Assembly: GCF_004116385.1 (NCBI RefSeq)
Contig: NZ_PEIB01000003.1
Span: forward strand, 186,001 to 250,000
Direction of reading: 5' to 3'
DNA: 64,000 bases
Origin: Veronia nyctiphanis
GTDB lineage: Bacteria; Pseudomonadota; Gammaproteobacteria; Enterobacterales; Vibrionaceae
Both the position numbers and the translations under genes were made by a program. A model generated the notes under the pieces. The model made no database searches. It was not told the origin of the DNA and was given only the letters and a program-made list of their open reading frames with translations. Shown in pieces: positions 18,800-26,332 of this stretch (position 1 is the first letter of the stretch; each line of letters opens with the position of its first letter).

Positions 18800-19372
18800 T
18801 CATGCGGTTTCTCGTTCCGAGCGCGGGGCGCTCGCCTCCGAGAAATCCGCAATTGATAGTCCATTCTCGGTAAGAACCTTGGCCACATCTCTGTATTTGT
18901 AACCACGAGTAACACGAAACCTCAGCAATTTAAGTTCTGCGCTCTCACAAGCTGCGTTAACGAATTCATCTCGGGCCTTTGCCTTCACGGTGTTGTGGCT
19001 TGAGTCGTCGAGTTCGACAGCGGCCATTACCTTTAAGTCTAATTTACGGCAAATGACGTAATCAAAATGCTTCATTGAGATCTTGTTGAACGCTTTCCAC
19101 CAATTCGCACGGCCAACAGATTTATCTGGAGTGATAACATCTGCAATTCTGACCTTTCCAAATACGTAGTAATCATCACTAAGCGTTTTGTTTAACACTT
19201 GGAGAAAGGAACGCTCTGCTGATGTGAAAAGTCCATCGCGCTGTTGATAGGAAAACTTAGCTCTCACATCGACCGACAGTTTCATGAAGTTAATAGCAAT
19301 GACAATCGCTATGCCTGTTCCTAAGATGTAGTAAACCGAAGCCGGAATTAAATCAATCACACTAGTAGCCAT
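18800..19372 (-). CDS. DUF2726 protein (nuclease-fold-like), membrane-anchored
   Basis: 190 aa. An N-terminal membrane helix (about 8-30, IPASVYYILGTGIAIVIAI) is followed by a DUF2726 domain. Visible: FTSAERSFLQVLNKTL, VRIADVI, then FDYVICRKLDLKVMAAVELDDSSHN. These have the Glu, Asp and V.ELDD spacing of restriction-endonuclease-like folds, though activity is not proven. It lies between the phage intergenic region and the ATPase pair, so it is accessory rather than structural. Confidence 0.7.
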   Translation of the reverse strand: MATSVIDLIPASVYYILGTGIAIVIAINFMKLSVDVRAKFSYQQRDGLFTSAERSFLQVLNKTLSDDYYVFGKVRIADVITPDKSVGRANWWKAFNKISMKHFDYVICRKLDLKVMAAVELDDSSHNTVKAKARDEFVNAACESAELKLLRFRVTRGYKYRDVAKVLTENGLSIADFSEASAPRSERETA

Positions 19373-19691
19373 ACTAACCCCTATAAAAGACTGATAAATA
19401 ATGGAGTTATGGCTCTATGTGCTCAAGTGTCGGCTGCATTTTTTAGGCGTGGTTATCATTGGTCTAGCAGTGGGGAGCGCCGCTGCGCTCCGGTTATGGT
19501 TGTTTTATCTTTGTCCTAAGAGCGCGAAGCGGCCTTGAGTGTAACGATCTCTGTGAGTGGAATTTTGTGTCCGGCCTCACATGCCCTTCGGGCATCACAG
19601 GAAGCAAGCCCAAGGAACCGGAAGGCGGTATGTCATTTTTTAACGTACTGGTATGCCATCAGATAACATACCCCGGTTTTTAACCGGGCTG
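19373..19691. other. hairpin-rich phage intergenic region (candidate origin or packaging signal)
   Basis: About 320 bp with no gene but several hairpins: GGAGCGC/GCGCTCC at 19474-19491, ATGCCC/GGGCAT at 19581-19595, GGTATGT/ACATACC arms at 19627-19672, and CCCGGTT/AACCGGG at 19672-19688. Filamentous phages place the packaging signal and replication origins in such a region. The function here is inference. Confidence 0.5.
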
Positions 19692-20339
19692 CTAAGCCCC
19701 AGAACCAACCGACTTCTTAGAAAGGAGCTCTTTTCCGTTCTTCTTTTCCGTAGTCACTGGAAGAACCGGTGCTGGCTTCATCGGTCTTTTCTCCGGTTTT
19801 TTAATCTCGGTGTAAGGCTGACACGTTACTATGGTCTTGTAGTTCTTATAGCCAAGCATGGCAGAACATTCACTCATACTGTAGACAGTCAGCCCAAGCG
19901 CATCAGGGTGAAACGTTTTGTCTTTTCCATCTGAAAACACGTAATCGTAATCTGTCACTCCGTTGATACGACGGCCCACAGACCCGGTGATATAAACCGT
20001 CTTCACCTGAGCTGTGATGTACTCATGCAACGCTGACATACCATCAACTGTTCCTAATCCTTTGCTCGCTTTCTGTACCCGAATATACAGCTCGGTGTTG
20101 ATAGCACTCAGGCCATGAGCACGAAGCAATGAATAGAATAGGGCGGAAAAGTTTTTTGTTTCATTGACTCCAAAGAGGATCAACTCGCCTTCAATATCAG
20201 GGCTAGCAACCACTGGCTTATTGAAGTAATCAGACGCCATGTAGAGAAACTGGTTAAGCGTTTTTCCGTTGGCATTGGTTGAGACTTCCGCGAAGGCCGA
20301 GCCAGACATAAGCAGCAGTGCAGCAACAAACATTCTCAT
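19692..20339 (-). CDS. Secretin N0-domain-like exported phage protein
   Basis: 215 aa. Signal peptide MRMFVAALLLMSGSAFA. Residues about 20-75 (TLNQFLYMASDYFNKPVVASPDIEGELILFG, then FSALFYSLLRAHGLSAI) match the N0 domain of type II secretion secretins and of phage pIV. The rest lacks the secretin pore domain and ends in a Pro/Lys-rich tail. CTX-phi exports virions through the host secretin EpsD; a short N0-like protein could adapt the Zot complex to a host secretin. It overlaps zot by 4 nt, so it belongs to the morphogenesis operon. Confidence 0.6.
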   Translation of the reverse strand: MRMFVAALLLMSGSAFAEVSTNANGKTLNQFLYMASDYFNKPVVASPDIEGELILFGVNETKNFSALFYSLLRAHGLSAINTELYIRVQKASKGLGTVDGMSALHEYITAQVKTVYITGSVGRRINGVTDYDYVFSDGKDKTFHPDALGLTVYSMSECSAMLGYKNYKTIVTCQPYTEIKKPEKRPMKPAPVLPVTTEKKNGKELLSKKSVGSGA

Positions 20340-21598
20340 AGGAAACCACTCCTTTTCTTATCTTTTGAAAGGTCTTGTCTTGGGTCGATTTGGTGTGGGT
20401 CGAAAATGCCATTCCGAGCGAGTACCTGACACACGTTTTGCTCCATTTCGTAAGCGGTTGCCTGTTGGGTTACGCACTTGCAGGTTTCACCAAAGGAGTA
20501 ACACATTACGTCTGGGTATGAGCGCACCTTTGCGTTGTATTTCGGGTTCGTCCAAGGCATTAATCTCTCCGTTGGAGGCGTCACCAGTGACGGGTTGTTA
20601 TCTTGGATTTCCGGGGATGACTCTGTTACTTCAACTTGTTCGGTCTCTGTTTCCTCTTCATGGAAAATGAAATCAGACATCATGTAAGCGAAACCGCCGA
20701 CACTGGCCAGTGCGAGAACAGATAAAACCGCTACCTGAATCAGCGCATTTCGTAACTTGGCTGATAGCTTGTTGTCATTGGTATCGAGGTCGGTTGAGTA
20801 ATAGCTGTCATAGAGGTGAGAGGCACGGGGGATGATTTTCCGGTCTGCCTTATCCCGTTTCATTTGGGTATGAACGTCTATCAACTTTCTGTCTGAGAAG
20901 CGGTTGATTCGGTTCTGGCCTAAGAACTCAAAGTGGATATGACGGTTAACCATCTTACGGGCGAAGATATCAACGTTGGCGAAGTCCTGAGAGATCCAAA
21001 CTATGTCTTTACCTTCATGGCGGTGAGTCGATAGCCGCTCTACCGCTTCGGGGACTTCTTTAGATGCCGAGCGGTTAGGGAAGTAGAGGTGAATCTCATC
21101 AGACACGATCACTGATGTCCGGGGAGTGGTGAGCCAGTCTTTCGGGTGGGCCAGTTTACGCCAGTGGAAGTTGAGCGGTTCAATATCGCTGAATTCTAAC
21201 TCGCCCTCTGTTTTGCCTGTTACCTCTAATAGCTCGTCGAGTTTCTTCTGTTTGCTTTTGGGGTAGCAGCGACGCACCCAGAACAGGAACAGTTCTAACG
21301 GGTTGAAGTTCTCGAACTCATCTTGCAGATAAGGGAAGTCTTCCAGCTCACAGAGACGATCCTCTTTCTTGTGTATCTGGGTAATTTTCCTCACCAGTGC
21401 GGTGTTGTCTTTTCGCGAGAAGTAATAGTGACCGTAGAACCAACCTTGAAACGACTGACAAACCGCATAGTCGAACATCAAACAGGGGATGTGTGAGTAA
21501 TAGATTTCTCGGTTATCAAAAACATCATCCGTCAGTATCAGGTCTATGGTGTTGAGTGTTTTGCCCGCGCCAGGCAAACCCGTAATGGCATAAAACAT
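20336..21598 (-). CDS. zot: Zonular occludens toxin-like phage assembly ATPase (Zot/pI)
   Basis: 420 aa. Begins MFYAITGLPGAGKT with Walker A GLPGAGKT at 7-14; the Walker B strand is SVIVSDEIHLYFPNR. WISQDFANVD is the family's sensor-like segment. One membrane helix (about 279-300, IQVAVLSVLALASVGGFAYM) separates the cytoplasmic ATPase from a periplasmic tail rich in Cys. In filamentous phages this inner-membrane motor drives virion extrusion. It overlaps its downstream neighbour by 4 nt and adjoins the pVI-like gene. Confidence 0.93.
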   Translation of the reverse strand: MFYAITGLPGAGKTLNTIDLILTDDVFDNREIYYSHIPCLMFDYAVCQSFQGWFYGHYYFSRKDNTALVRKITQIHKKEDRLCELEDFPYLQDEFENFNPLELFLFWVRRCYPKSKQKKLDELLEVTGKTEGELEFSDIEPLNFHWRKLAHPKDWLTTPRTSVIVSDEIHLYFPNRSASKEVPEAVERLSTHRHEGKDIVWISQDFANVDIFARKMVNRHIHFEFLGQNRINRFSDRKLIDVHTQMKRDKADRKIIPRASHLYDSYYSTDLDTNDNKLSAKLRNALIQVAVLSVLALASVGGFAYMMSDFIFHEEETETEQVEVTESSPEIQDNNPSLVTPPTERLMPWTNPKYNAKVRSYPDVMCYSFGETCKCVTQQATAYEMEQNVCQVLARNGIFDPHQIDPRQDLSKDKKRSGFL

Positions 21599-21931
21599 TT
21601 AAGATCCTTTCTTAGTGAAACCGCCGACCAACTTACCGTTGGTTTTCAGTCCTTTGTATGTAATAAGAAAGACCTGAGCGGTCAGCATGGCGTTAATGGC
21701 TTCACCTATACCACTTAACCCAATCAGGCCGAGCATGTCGGAAGGGATAGCCGAGATTTTTGCGCTCATGAGATCGATAAAAACCTCAAAGCCAACAGAG
21801 ACACCTTGAACAACGGTGAAGCTGAAACCCAAGGCAACCAACAACTGAACAACCATCGAACTTAGGAACGGCACCAAACGAGATAACCAGACGCCAGCCT
21901 GAGCCAAAAACCACAGAACAACGTGCATCAT
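21599..21931 (-). CDS. pVI-like minor coat protein (DUF2523)
   Basis: 110 aa from an ATG at 21931 preceded by AGGAGGTGC; a longer frame reading back to 22021 lies inside the pIII gene. It has three hydrophobic stretches (about 5-20, 23-48, 85-98) and the DUF2523 pattern seen in Vibrio and Pseudomonas filamentous phages, where it occupies the pVI position between pIII and pI/Zot. pVI caps the virion with pIII and helps release it from the membrane. The start overlaps the pIII stop. Confidence 0.8.
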   Translation of the reverse strand: MMHVVLWFLAQAGVWLSRLVPFLSSMVVQLLVALGFSFTVVQGVSVGFEVFIDLMSAKISAIPSDMLGLIGLSGIGEAINAMLTAQVFLITYKGLKTNGKLVGGFTKKGS

Positions 21932-23112
21932 GCACCTCCTAAGCCACGGCCAACCATGAGAGCCGCAATGATGTAACCGAGCGCAATAACGAAGGGACGC
22001 AGCAAACGGGCCGCGTCGCACACTGGCTCAAAGGAAAATGAAATAGTTTCGCCCATGACTTCGGCATAGATTGGAGCAGGGCAGTTACCACTGATTTGTA
22101 TGGCGTTAACCTTTTGGAAGGTACTGAAATCGGCCTCACCAGAAATGAGGTTTTCAAAGTCACCCGCTTCAATAAATTCGGATACGGCTTCACCCGCTTC
22201 ACTGGTATCAGGCTGTAAGCACTGATTCATGTGCTGGACTCTTAGAAGCTCACACGTTACCGCGTCACCCTGACACTTAAACTCCTGACATTTGCCGTCT
22301 GCATCCATTCCGGCCTGAGCGGATTTCTCCTGACATGATTCATGGTCTTCATTCTTTTCACAGAAGCCTTGTTGAAGTTCCCCGAGCATTTCATCGAGAG
22401 TCTGGTTTGCTTGCTGGAGTTCTCCGATGATTTCACCGTCTCGGTTTTCTCCATCAGTACCAGTACCGGGTTCTCCAGTACCGGGTTCTCCAGTGCCGGG
22501 TTCTCCGGTGCCGGGCTCTCCAGTACCGGGGCCAGCGCTGCCGCCACCAGAAGTGCAGGTTTCCCCGGTAAACTTCATTTGTTGGGAGCAGGTTTCCGCA
22601 TCGTTGAAACACAAATAAAGCTCATCGTTATCAATGGCCTTGCAACCATCAAGACAGATTTCAGAGAGTGGGTGTTGTTCCTTGGGAACGGAGTGAGTGA
22701 ACTCGGATTCATCACACTCCTCATCGGGAGGCTCTTGGTCTGGATCGGGGTAACAGTAATCACCGTCTGCAATTGGATGTGAAGACGGACAAGAGTTTTT
22801 ATATCTGTTGAGACTAGCATTGTAATTTCTATCGCCTGCGTTAATTCCGCATTTATAAAAAAAACGGTACTTCCAACCATCCCATGAGCCACCCGTTAAG
22901 CATTCATTACCACTAATAAGGCCAGAGAAGTAACCGTCACATTGCGATTGCACGTAAGCGGCATAATCTTTTCCCACTTCAAAAATTACATAACCACCCA
23001 TCTCTTTATCCTGACAATGGGCCCTACCTACCGTAGTTCTTGGAATACCGTTTTCTAACGCAAGAGAATGAAGAGGAAAAAACGCGATTATTAATAATAA
23101 AACCTTTTTCAT
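21928..23112 (-). CDS. pIII-like adsorption protein
   Basis: 394 aa. Signal peptide MKKVLLLIIAFFPLHSLA; two Cys-rich N-terminal domains (about 19-185); a Gly-Pro-Thr-Glu linker with five GTGEP-type units; a second Cys-rich domain (about 245-300); and a C-terminal membrane anchor (VIALGYIIAALMVGRGL). This is the N1-linker-N2-anchor layout of filamentous-phage receptor-binding proteins. It probably binds a pilus or Tol proteins of the host. The sequence is specific to the phage, as expected for a host-range protein. Confidence 0.85.
   Translation of the reverse strand: MKKVLLLIIAFFPLHSLALENGIPRTTVGRAHCQDKEMGGYVIFEVGKDYAAYVQSQCDGYFSGLISGNECLTGGSWDGWKYRFFYKCGINAGDRNYNASLNRYKNSCPSSHPIADGDYCYPDPDQEPPDEECDESEFTHSVPKEQHPLSEICLDGCKAIDNDELYLCFNDAETCSQQMKFTGETCTSGGGSAGPGTGEPGTGEPGTGEPGTGEPGTGTDGENRDGEIIGELQQANQTLDEMLGELQQGFCEKNEDHESCQEKSAQAGMDADGKCQEFKCQGDAVTCELLRVQHMNQCLQPDTSEAGEAVSEFIEAGDFENLISGEADFSTFQKVNAIQISGNCPAPIYAEVMGETISFSFEPVCDAARLLRPFVIALGYIIAALMVGRGLGGA
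22461..22535 (-). repeat. 15-bp tandem repeat coding the pIII linker
   Basis: Five units of a 15-bp sequence (CAGTACCGGGTTCTC on the plus strand and variants) encode the GTGEP repeats. Such an array can change length by slippage. Confidence 0.85.
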
Positions 23113-23237
23113 TTTACAAACCCCTCCCTGAATAGAGATTTAAAAAAGGGAAAAGCGATCTCTGAGACATAAAAGATATAAAGTAAAGATGCAGCAGAGA
23201 TAAAAAGAATACGAAGAAACGGAAGGTGCTTTTTCAT
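23109..23237 (-). CDS. Small phage membrane protein (42 aa)
   Basis: Reads MKKHLPFLRILFISAASLLY with a membrane helix (about 7-30). Its start overlaps the stop of the 30-aa gene (TGATG) and its stop overlaps the pIII start (ATGA), so it is translated in the morphogenesis operon. Size and position fit a minor tip protein such as pVII or pIX; the family is not recognised. Confidence 0.6.
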   Translation of the reverse strand: MKKHLPFLRILFISAASLLYIFYVSEIAFPFFKSLFREGFVK

Positions 23238-23329
23238 CAGTCCCCCGAGAATAAAATATTAAGGGTGACCAAATATACAACCATTACATAAAAGCCTAAT
23301 AGCCAAGAGACATCTAAAATAATTCCCAT
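23237..23329 (-). CDS. Small phage membrane protein (30 aa)
   Basis: Reads MGIILDVSWLLGFYVMVVYL with nearly all residues in one membrane helix. It is overlapped by the 42-aa gene and is the first gene after the coat-protein terminator. The size is close to pVII/pIX (about 32-33 aa) of Ff phages. The assignment is by position and hydropathy only. Confidence 0.55.
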   Translation of the reverse strand: MGIILDVSWLLGFYVMVVYLVTLNILFSGD

Positions 23330-23342
23330 TGGAAAGCCTTAT

Positions 23343-23369
23343 AAAAAAGGGGCAGCAATGCCACCCCTG
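23343..23369 (-). terminator. terminator after the major coat gene
   Basis: On the minus strand a GGGGTGGC / GCTGCCCC stem (with wobble pairs) is followed by TTTTTT. Filamentous phages characteristically have a strong terminator right after the major coat gene. Confidence 0.8.
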
Positions 23370-23388
23370 ATTAACGTCATTTGAATAC

Positions 23389-23601
23389 TTAGCGAACAGC
23401 GCCGCGTGCCATACGCCATGCCTTGATGACAGACTGTACTTTCAACACAGCCGCACCAAGCAAGCTGACCCCAGCGATACCGCCACCAATGATGGCCGCA
23501 GCAGCCGTAACATCAACGTCTGTACCTTCTGCAAACGCAGGAAGAGACGCAGAAAGAACAACACCCGCAACGATCACTTTTTTACCAATTGACTTAAACA
23601 T
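23389..23601 (-). CDS. Major coat protein (pVIII-like)
   Basis: 70 aa: a signal peptide ending SLPAFA, then a mature part of about 45 residues with an acidic N-terminus (EGTDVDVT), a central hydrophobic helix (AAIIGGGIAGVSLLGAAVLKV) and a basic C-terminus (KAWRMARGAVR). This is the exact layout of filamentous-phage major coat proteins, with the basic end facing the DNA. A terminator follows, and it adjoins the upstream small gene. Confidence 0.9.
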   Translation of the reverse strand: MFKSIGKKVIVAGVVLSASLPAFAEGTDVDVTAAAAIIGGGIAGVSLLGAAVLKVQSVIKAWRMARGAVR

Positions 23602-23795
23602 TAATTTTTATCTCCGACAGGTTTACGTAATATTCTCCATAACCATGCTGTTGTTAATAACAGAATAGTGGAGCCGATGAGTTGCTTTAATTCTGCCTGA
23701 GTAAGTACAACCCCAGACATTTTTACTGTTTCCCATCCGGACGGACAGGAGCTATTTACAATTTCAACCGCACAAGTCAGTAAATACATATTCAT
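23601..23795 (-). CDS. Small phage membrane protein (64 aa)
   Basis: An N-terminal part with three Cys is followed by a membrane helix (about 37-55, LIGSTILLLTTAWLWRI) and a basic tail (RKPVGDKN). It lies directly upstream of the major coat gene and shares its last base. It is probably a minor coat or assembly protein. Confidence 0.6.
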   Translation of the reverse strand: MNMYLLTCAVEIVNSSCPSGWETVKMSGVVLTQAELKQLIGSTILLLTTAWLWRILRKPVGDKN

Positions 23796-23824
23796 TCCCT
23801 GAAACGATTAAAAATATAAAATCG

Positions 23825-23932
23825 TTATTTACTTGCGTAATAGATGGCACCGAAAACTAGAAATAAAACGCCAAATAATATCCATTTAGCAGCAAGCAAA
23901 AGTGTCTCTATATTTCCGGTGTCATAACCCAT
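23825..23932 (-). CDS. Small phage membrane protein (35 aa)
   Basis: Reads MGYDTGNIETLLLAAKWILF with one membrane helix reaching almost to the C-terminus. It lies in the run of small genes between the ssDNA-binding and coat genes. It is probably a minor coat protein; not recognised by family. Confidence 0.5.
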   Translation of the reverse strand: MGYDTGNIETLLLAAKWILFGVLFLVFGAIYYASK

Positions 23933-23966
23933 GAATTTGTCACCAGTGACGGCACCTCATATCAGA

Positions 23967-24158
23967 TTATTTGTTCATGGATACAAGGCGACCTGTTTGC
24001 ATATTTCTAAGCACATTCACGGTTAAGTTTTCGTCTTCAATCATCAGGCAAATTGCGAGTTTGATATCTGACTCTCGGGACTCAGGCACCCAAAGAGTGA
24101 CCTTTTTAAGTCCTTTGGCCTTTTGGCCTAACTCATACCGCTTATTGCGTGAAGTCAT
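23967..24158 (-). CDS. Small basic phage protein (63 aa)
   Basis: Basic N-terminus (MTSRNKRYELGQKAKGLKKV) followed by TLWVPESRESDIKLAI. This beta-strand then helix pattern resembles short ribbon-helix-helix-like regulators and is common in Vibrio filamentous phages. It overlaps the ssDNA-binding gene by 4 nt. The function is not known. Confidence 0.6.
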   Translation of the reverse strand: MTSRNKRYELGQKAKGLKKVTLWVPESRESDIKLAICLMIEDENLTVNVLRNMQTGRLVSMNK

Positions 24159-24480
24159 TGCTTGGGCGCATCCATCAATGAGCGAACTAACTTCACATCA
24201 CAGACGATGTTTCTCAGTGGGTCGTCTGGGTGTGGCTCGGTAACAATCTCAATCAGGGCAGGGTAGTGAATCGCTTCTAACTTCTGCACCAGTTCTGGTG
24301 TCTTCACAATCGGAAGTCTTTCACGGTCACCGGATTCGTAACCGATACCAACACCTTTGCCGCGTTCGTTGTCCCAGCCGCGAATCGGTGAGAGGTGGTG
24401 AATGTTCGCCATGTCATAAGGCTTGCCGGATTTACCGACGCTTGAGAATGCGAGAACCCTGCAACTAACAGTCTGGTCAT
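24155..24480 (-). CDS. ssDNA-binding protein, DUF1293/pV-type (frameshifted in this sequence)
   Basis: The clean frame starts at 24412 (MANIHHLSPIRGW). The upstream sequence continues the protein as VLAFSSVGKSGKPYD once one G is restored (GGG to GGGG near 24450). It then reaches an ATG at 24480 with an AAGGAT site. The joined protein is about 108 aa and resembles DUF1293, the helix-destabilising protein of Vibrio inoviruses (the pV/RstB position). These proteins coat the phage ssDNA for export. The gene lies just after rep and overlaps the next small gene by 4 nt. Confidence 0.6.
24256..24263 (+). promoter_or_regulatory. KOPS octamer pointing toward dif
   Basis: GGGCAGGG on the plus strand, left of dif and inside the prophage, in the correct orientation. 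Confidence 0.45.
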
Positions 24481-24491
24481 CTATTTCATCC

Positions 24492-25636
24492 TTAAAATGG
24501 TGCGGGTGACGGTGTCACTTTTCCCGCGTTTAACAATTGATAGTGTGTGTATGGCAAGTGCAATTTACTCTCGCCAAAGGAGTTATTCAGTGCATCTAAA
24601 TGCGGGTCACGAAGCAGCAGGCCGACGACGGCAGCAACATCACCGTCGAACTTATCAACCAGTTCTGTGAGCGTTCGGCTACATTGACGGCGCAACCAAC
24701 GAGTGCGGCCAGCAAGCGTAAGACCTGTTTTCTTGACCGTTAAAGAAATTGAAGCACAAGGAACGGTCGGCTCAATAGATGCTGAGAATGGGCAGATACC
24801 TGCAAAGTGTTCAGCAGGCCGAGCCAGAACATCGACCGACACTTTTTTAAGTTCGACTTCGTTGCGATACCAAAGCTTGCCGTCGATACCTTGCTCAAGT
24901 GCCTTGTTGTAAACACGCCAGTAAACCGTTGAACGACGAGACCCAACGATGACGCCTTCATTAATGAGTTTCAGGCCAAATTGTGTATCTTGATAAACAC
25001 GCTTTGGTTCATAGGTCGGATTCAAACCACGGTTAGAACGTCGGAACGCGCCGTCCTTATAGGCTTTTTCGGCATAGTCACATGTAAACAGACCATCGAA
25101 GTCATCAACAGCAAGATCGATGCGGGAAAGAGTAGTCACGCCTAAGACTTTGTGGAGCCAGAAGTGCAGACGTTGTGGTGTCAGTGTCCGTTGGTCTGCG
25201 CGGTTGCGAGTCAAAGGATCGAACAAGTAACGGCAACCGTCACCGGAGAACTGGCAATGGAAAGTATCGTTATTACCGCCAATAGCGAATAGACCGAGTT
25301 TGATGCCACACGGTGAGTACATTTCCGCGCTGTCTAAATAACCATGAGGCCGCGACCGCGCATCGGGCGAAGCATGACGCCGAGCACTTTAGCCATAAAC
25401 TGAGACAAACGCGCTTCCAGAACTGCGCGACACTTTGACTGGTAAGCATCAATCCGCTTTTGACGGGCATATGGTGTTTTACAGAGATTCCAATCGCGTT
25501 TGGGCATTCTTTCCCAAGTAAAGTTATCTTCTTGCTCAGGGCCAAGCCGGGTTGCGCAGTCCAGATATTGCAGGGCGCTGATTTGTACCGTAAAGGCAAG
25601 ATGATCGATGATCACCGGACGCTCAGACGATGCCAT
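24492..25636 (-). CDS. RstA-like phage replication initiation protein (frameshifted in this sequence)
   Basis: About 381 aa across two frames. The first begins MASSERPVIIDHLAFTVQIS and reaches RGRGLMVI then a stop near 25340. Adding one C (CTCATGG to CTCCATGG) restores RGRGLHGYLDSAEMYS. It then continues into KLGLFAIGGNNDTFHCQFSG, a hallmark of RstA/phage replication initiation factors. These nick the double-stranded replicative form to start rolling-circle replication. The C-terminal codons contain a matS site. It follows the 76-aa gene with a 14-nt overlap. Confidence 0.85.
24506..24518. promoter_or_regulatory. matS site 2, inside the prophage rep gene
   Basis: GTGACGGTGTCAC is an exact consensus match in the last codons of the phage replication gene, 1.8 kb from dif. 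Confidence 0.75.
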
Positions 25637-25853
25637 TGAAGACCCCCTGAGCGCATAGTTCAGAGTAATTATCGTTATTTATTTCAATAACTTCACAATC
25701 TAGATATTCCAACTCACAATAAAGATTGAACTGGTAAAACGAAGCAAACCATTCATGCCAGTAAAAACCACCAACAGACGCAGAATCAGGAAAGTAGGCG
25801 TTGATGCCAATCCCGTATTCGAAGTCGTAATAGATTGTGCCGTTCTTGACCAT
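25623..25853 (-). CDS. Hypothetical early phage protein
   Basis: 76 aa, acidic and rich in aromatic residues (GGFYWHEWFASFYQFNLY); not recognised. It is the first gene of the leftward phage transcript, starting 23 bp from the operator region, and it overlaps rep by 14 nt. The position suggests an early regulatory or replication role. Confidence 0.55.
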   Translation of the reverse strand: MVKNGTIYYDFEYGIGINAYFPDSASVGGFYWHEWFASFYQFNLYCELEYLDCEVIEINNDNYSELCAQGVFNGIV

Positions 25854-25875
25854 AATGATTATTCGTCAGTCTGAA

Positions 25876-25920
25876 TTGCGATATTTCGTAAACGATAAAT
25901 ACGATTTTTCGTAATCGCAA
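25876..25920. promoter_or_regulatory. phage operator/promoter region
   Basis: Between two divergent genes. The outer arms TTGCGAT and ATCGCAA enclose repeated TTTCGTAA/TTCGTAA elements. This is typical of a repressor-operator controlling a phage early promoter. Confidence 0.55.
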
Positions 25921-25973
25921 GGTGCGAATTTTGGCTCGAAGAGGTCTAGAATGGCTCAAACCGGAGGGACGCA

Positions 25974-26330
25974 ATGTACATAAATCAGTTGTTTGACGCC
26001 TATAAAAAGGCAAAAAACTACGTGCAAGACAAACAGATTGCCCACGATTTAGGTTTGGACTCGTCACGAATCAGTGAAATGCGAAAAGGTAAACGCCAAG
26101 TAACTGATTCAGAAGCAGTTATTCTTGCGGAAGTTGCAGGCGTTCAAATCGAAGAAGTGTTGCTGAGATTGGCGGCTGACAGAGCCAAAGATGAAAAAGC
26201 GCAACGCGCATGGCAGAACATCGTGGGAAAGCTGCTGGGTCGGAATTCTAAGCTGGCAAGCCTTGCGGGGGCTGGGATTCTGACCATGGGGAGTTTAGAC
26301 CTTAAGTTCGCATTATGTATATTATGTTAA
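25974..26330 (+). CDS. Repressor-like phage protein (DUF3693-type), reading into dif
   Basis: 118 aa. The N-terminal helix-turn-helix (YKKAKNYVQDKQIAHDLG then DSSRISEMRKGKRQVTDSEA) resembles DUF3693 and RstR-like phage repressors. It is divergent from the early genes across the operator, the place of RstR in CTX-phi. The last eight codons and the stop are supplied by the dif sequence: the XerC arm and centre encode FALCIL-type residues. In the excised circular phage the C-terminus would therefore differ. Confidence 0.65.
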   Translation: MYINQLFDAYKKAKNYVQDKQIAHDLGLDSSRISEMRKGKRQVTDSEAVILAEVAGVQIEEVLLRLAADRAKDEKAQRAWQNIVGKLLGRNSKLASLAGAGILTMGSLDLKFALCILC

Positions 26331-26332
26331 AT
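26305..26332. other. dif: dif site (right prophage junction)
   Basis: XerC arm AGTTCGCATTA, 6-bp centre TGTATA and XerD arm TTATGTTAAAT. The centre and XerD arm are identical to E. coli dif, and the XerC arm differs by one base from V. cholerae dif1 as I recall it. This copy has the proper centre and should resolve chromosome dimers. XerC exchange would make the XerC arm phage-derived here. Confidence 0.92.

Larger units (their letters stand above)
15705..26315 (-). mobile_element. dif-integrated inovirus (filamentous prophage), about 10.6 kb
   Basis: The element is bounded by two dif-like sites. It carries, on the minus strand, the full filamentous-phage order: replication, ssDNA-binding, small coat proteins, major coat, pIII, pVI, Zot/pI, with a divergent repressor-type gene. 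There is no serine or tyrosine integrase, which fits the use of host XerC and XerD. Because the phage-derived site looks like an ordinary duplex core, with TGT shared next to the XerC arm, I infer a VGJ-phi-like rather than CTX-phi-like route. No known toxin gene is seen; the accessory part is the ATPase-membrane pair and a DUF2726 protein. Confidence 0.9.

Noticed and set aside
22342-22782. Plus-strand ORF of 146 codons in the pIII gene
   Set aside because: Mirror frame of the repeat-rich pIII linker; no start signals.
15705-26315. Cholera-type toxin genes in the prophage
   Set aside because: The accessory genes show an ATPase, a membrane protein and DUF2726, with no ctxAB-like or other toxin motif; Zot is here the assembly ATPase.
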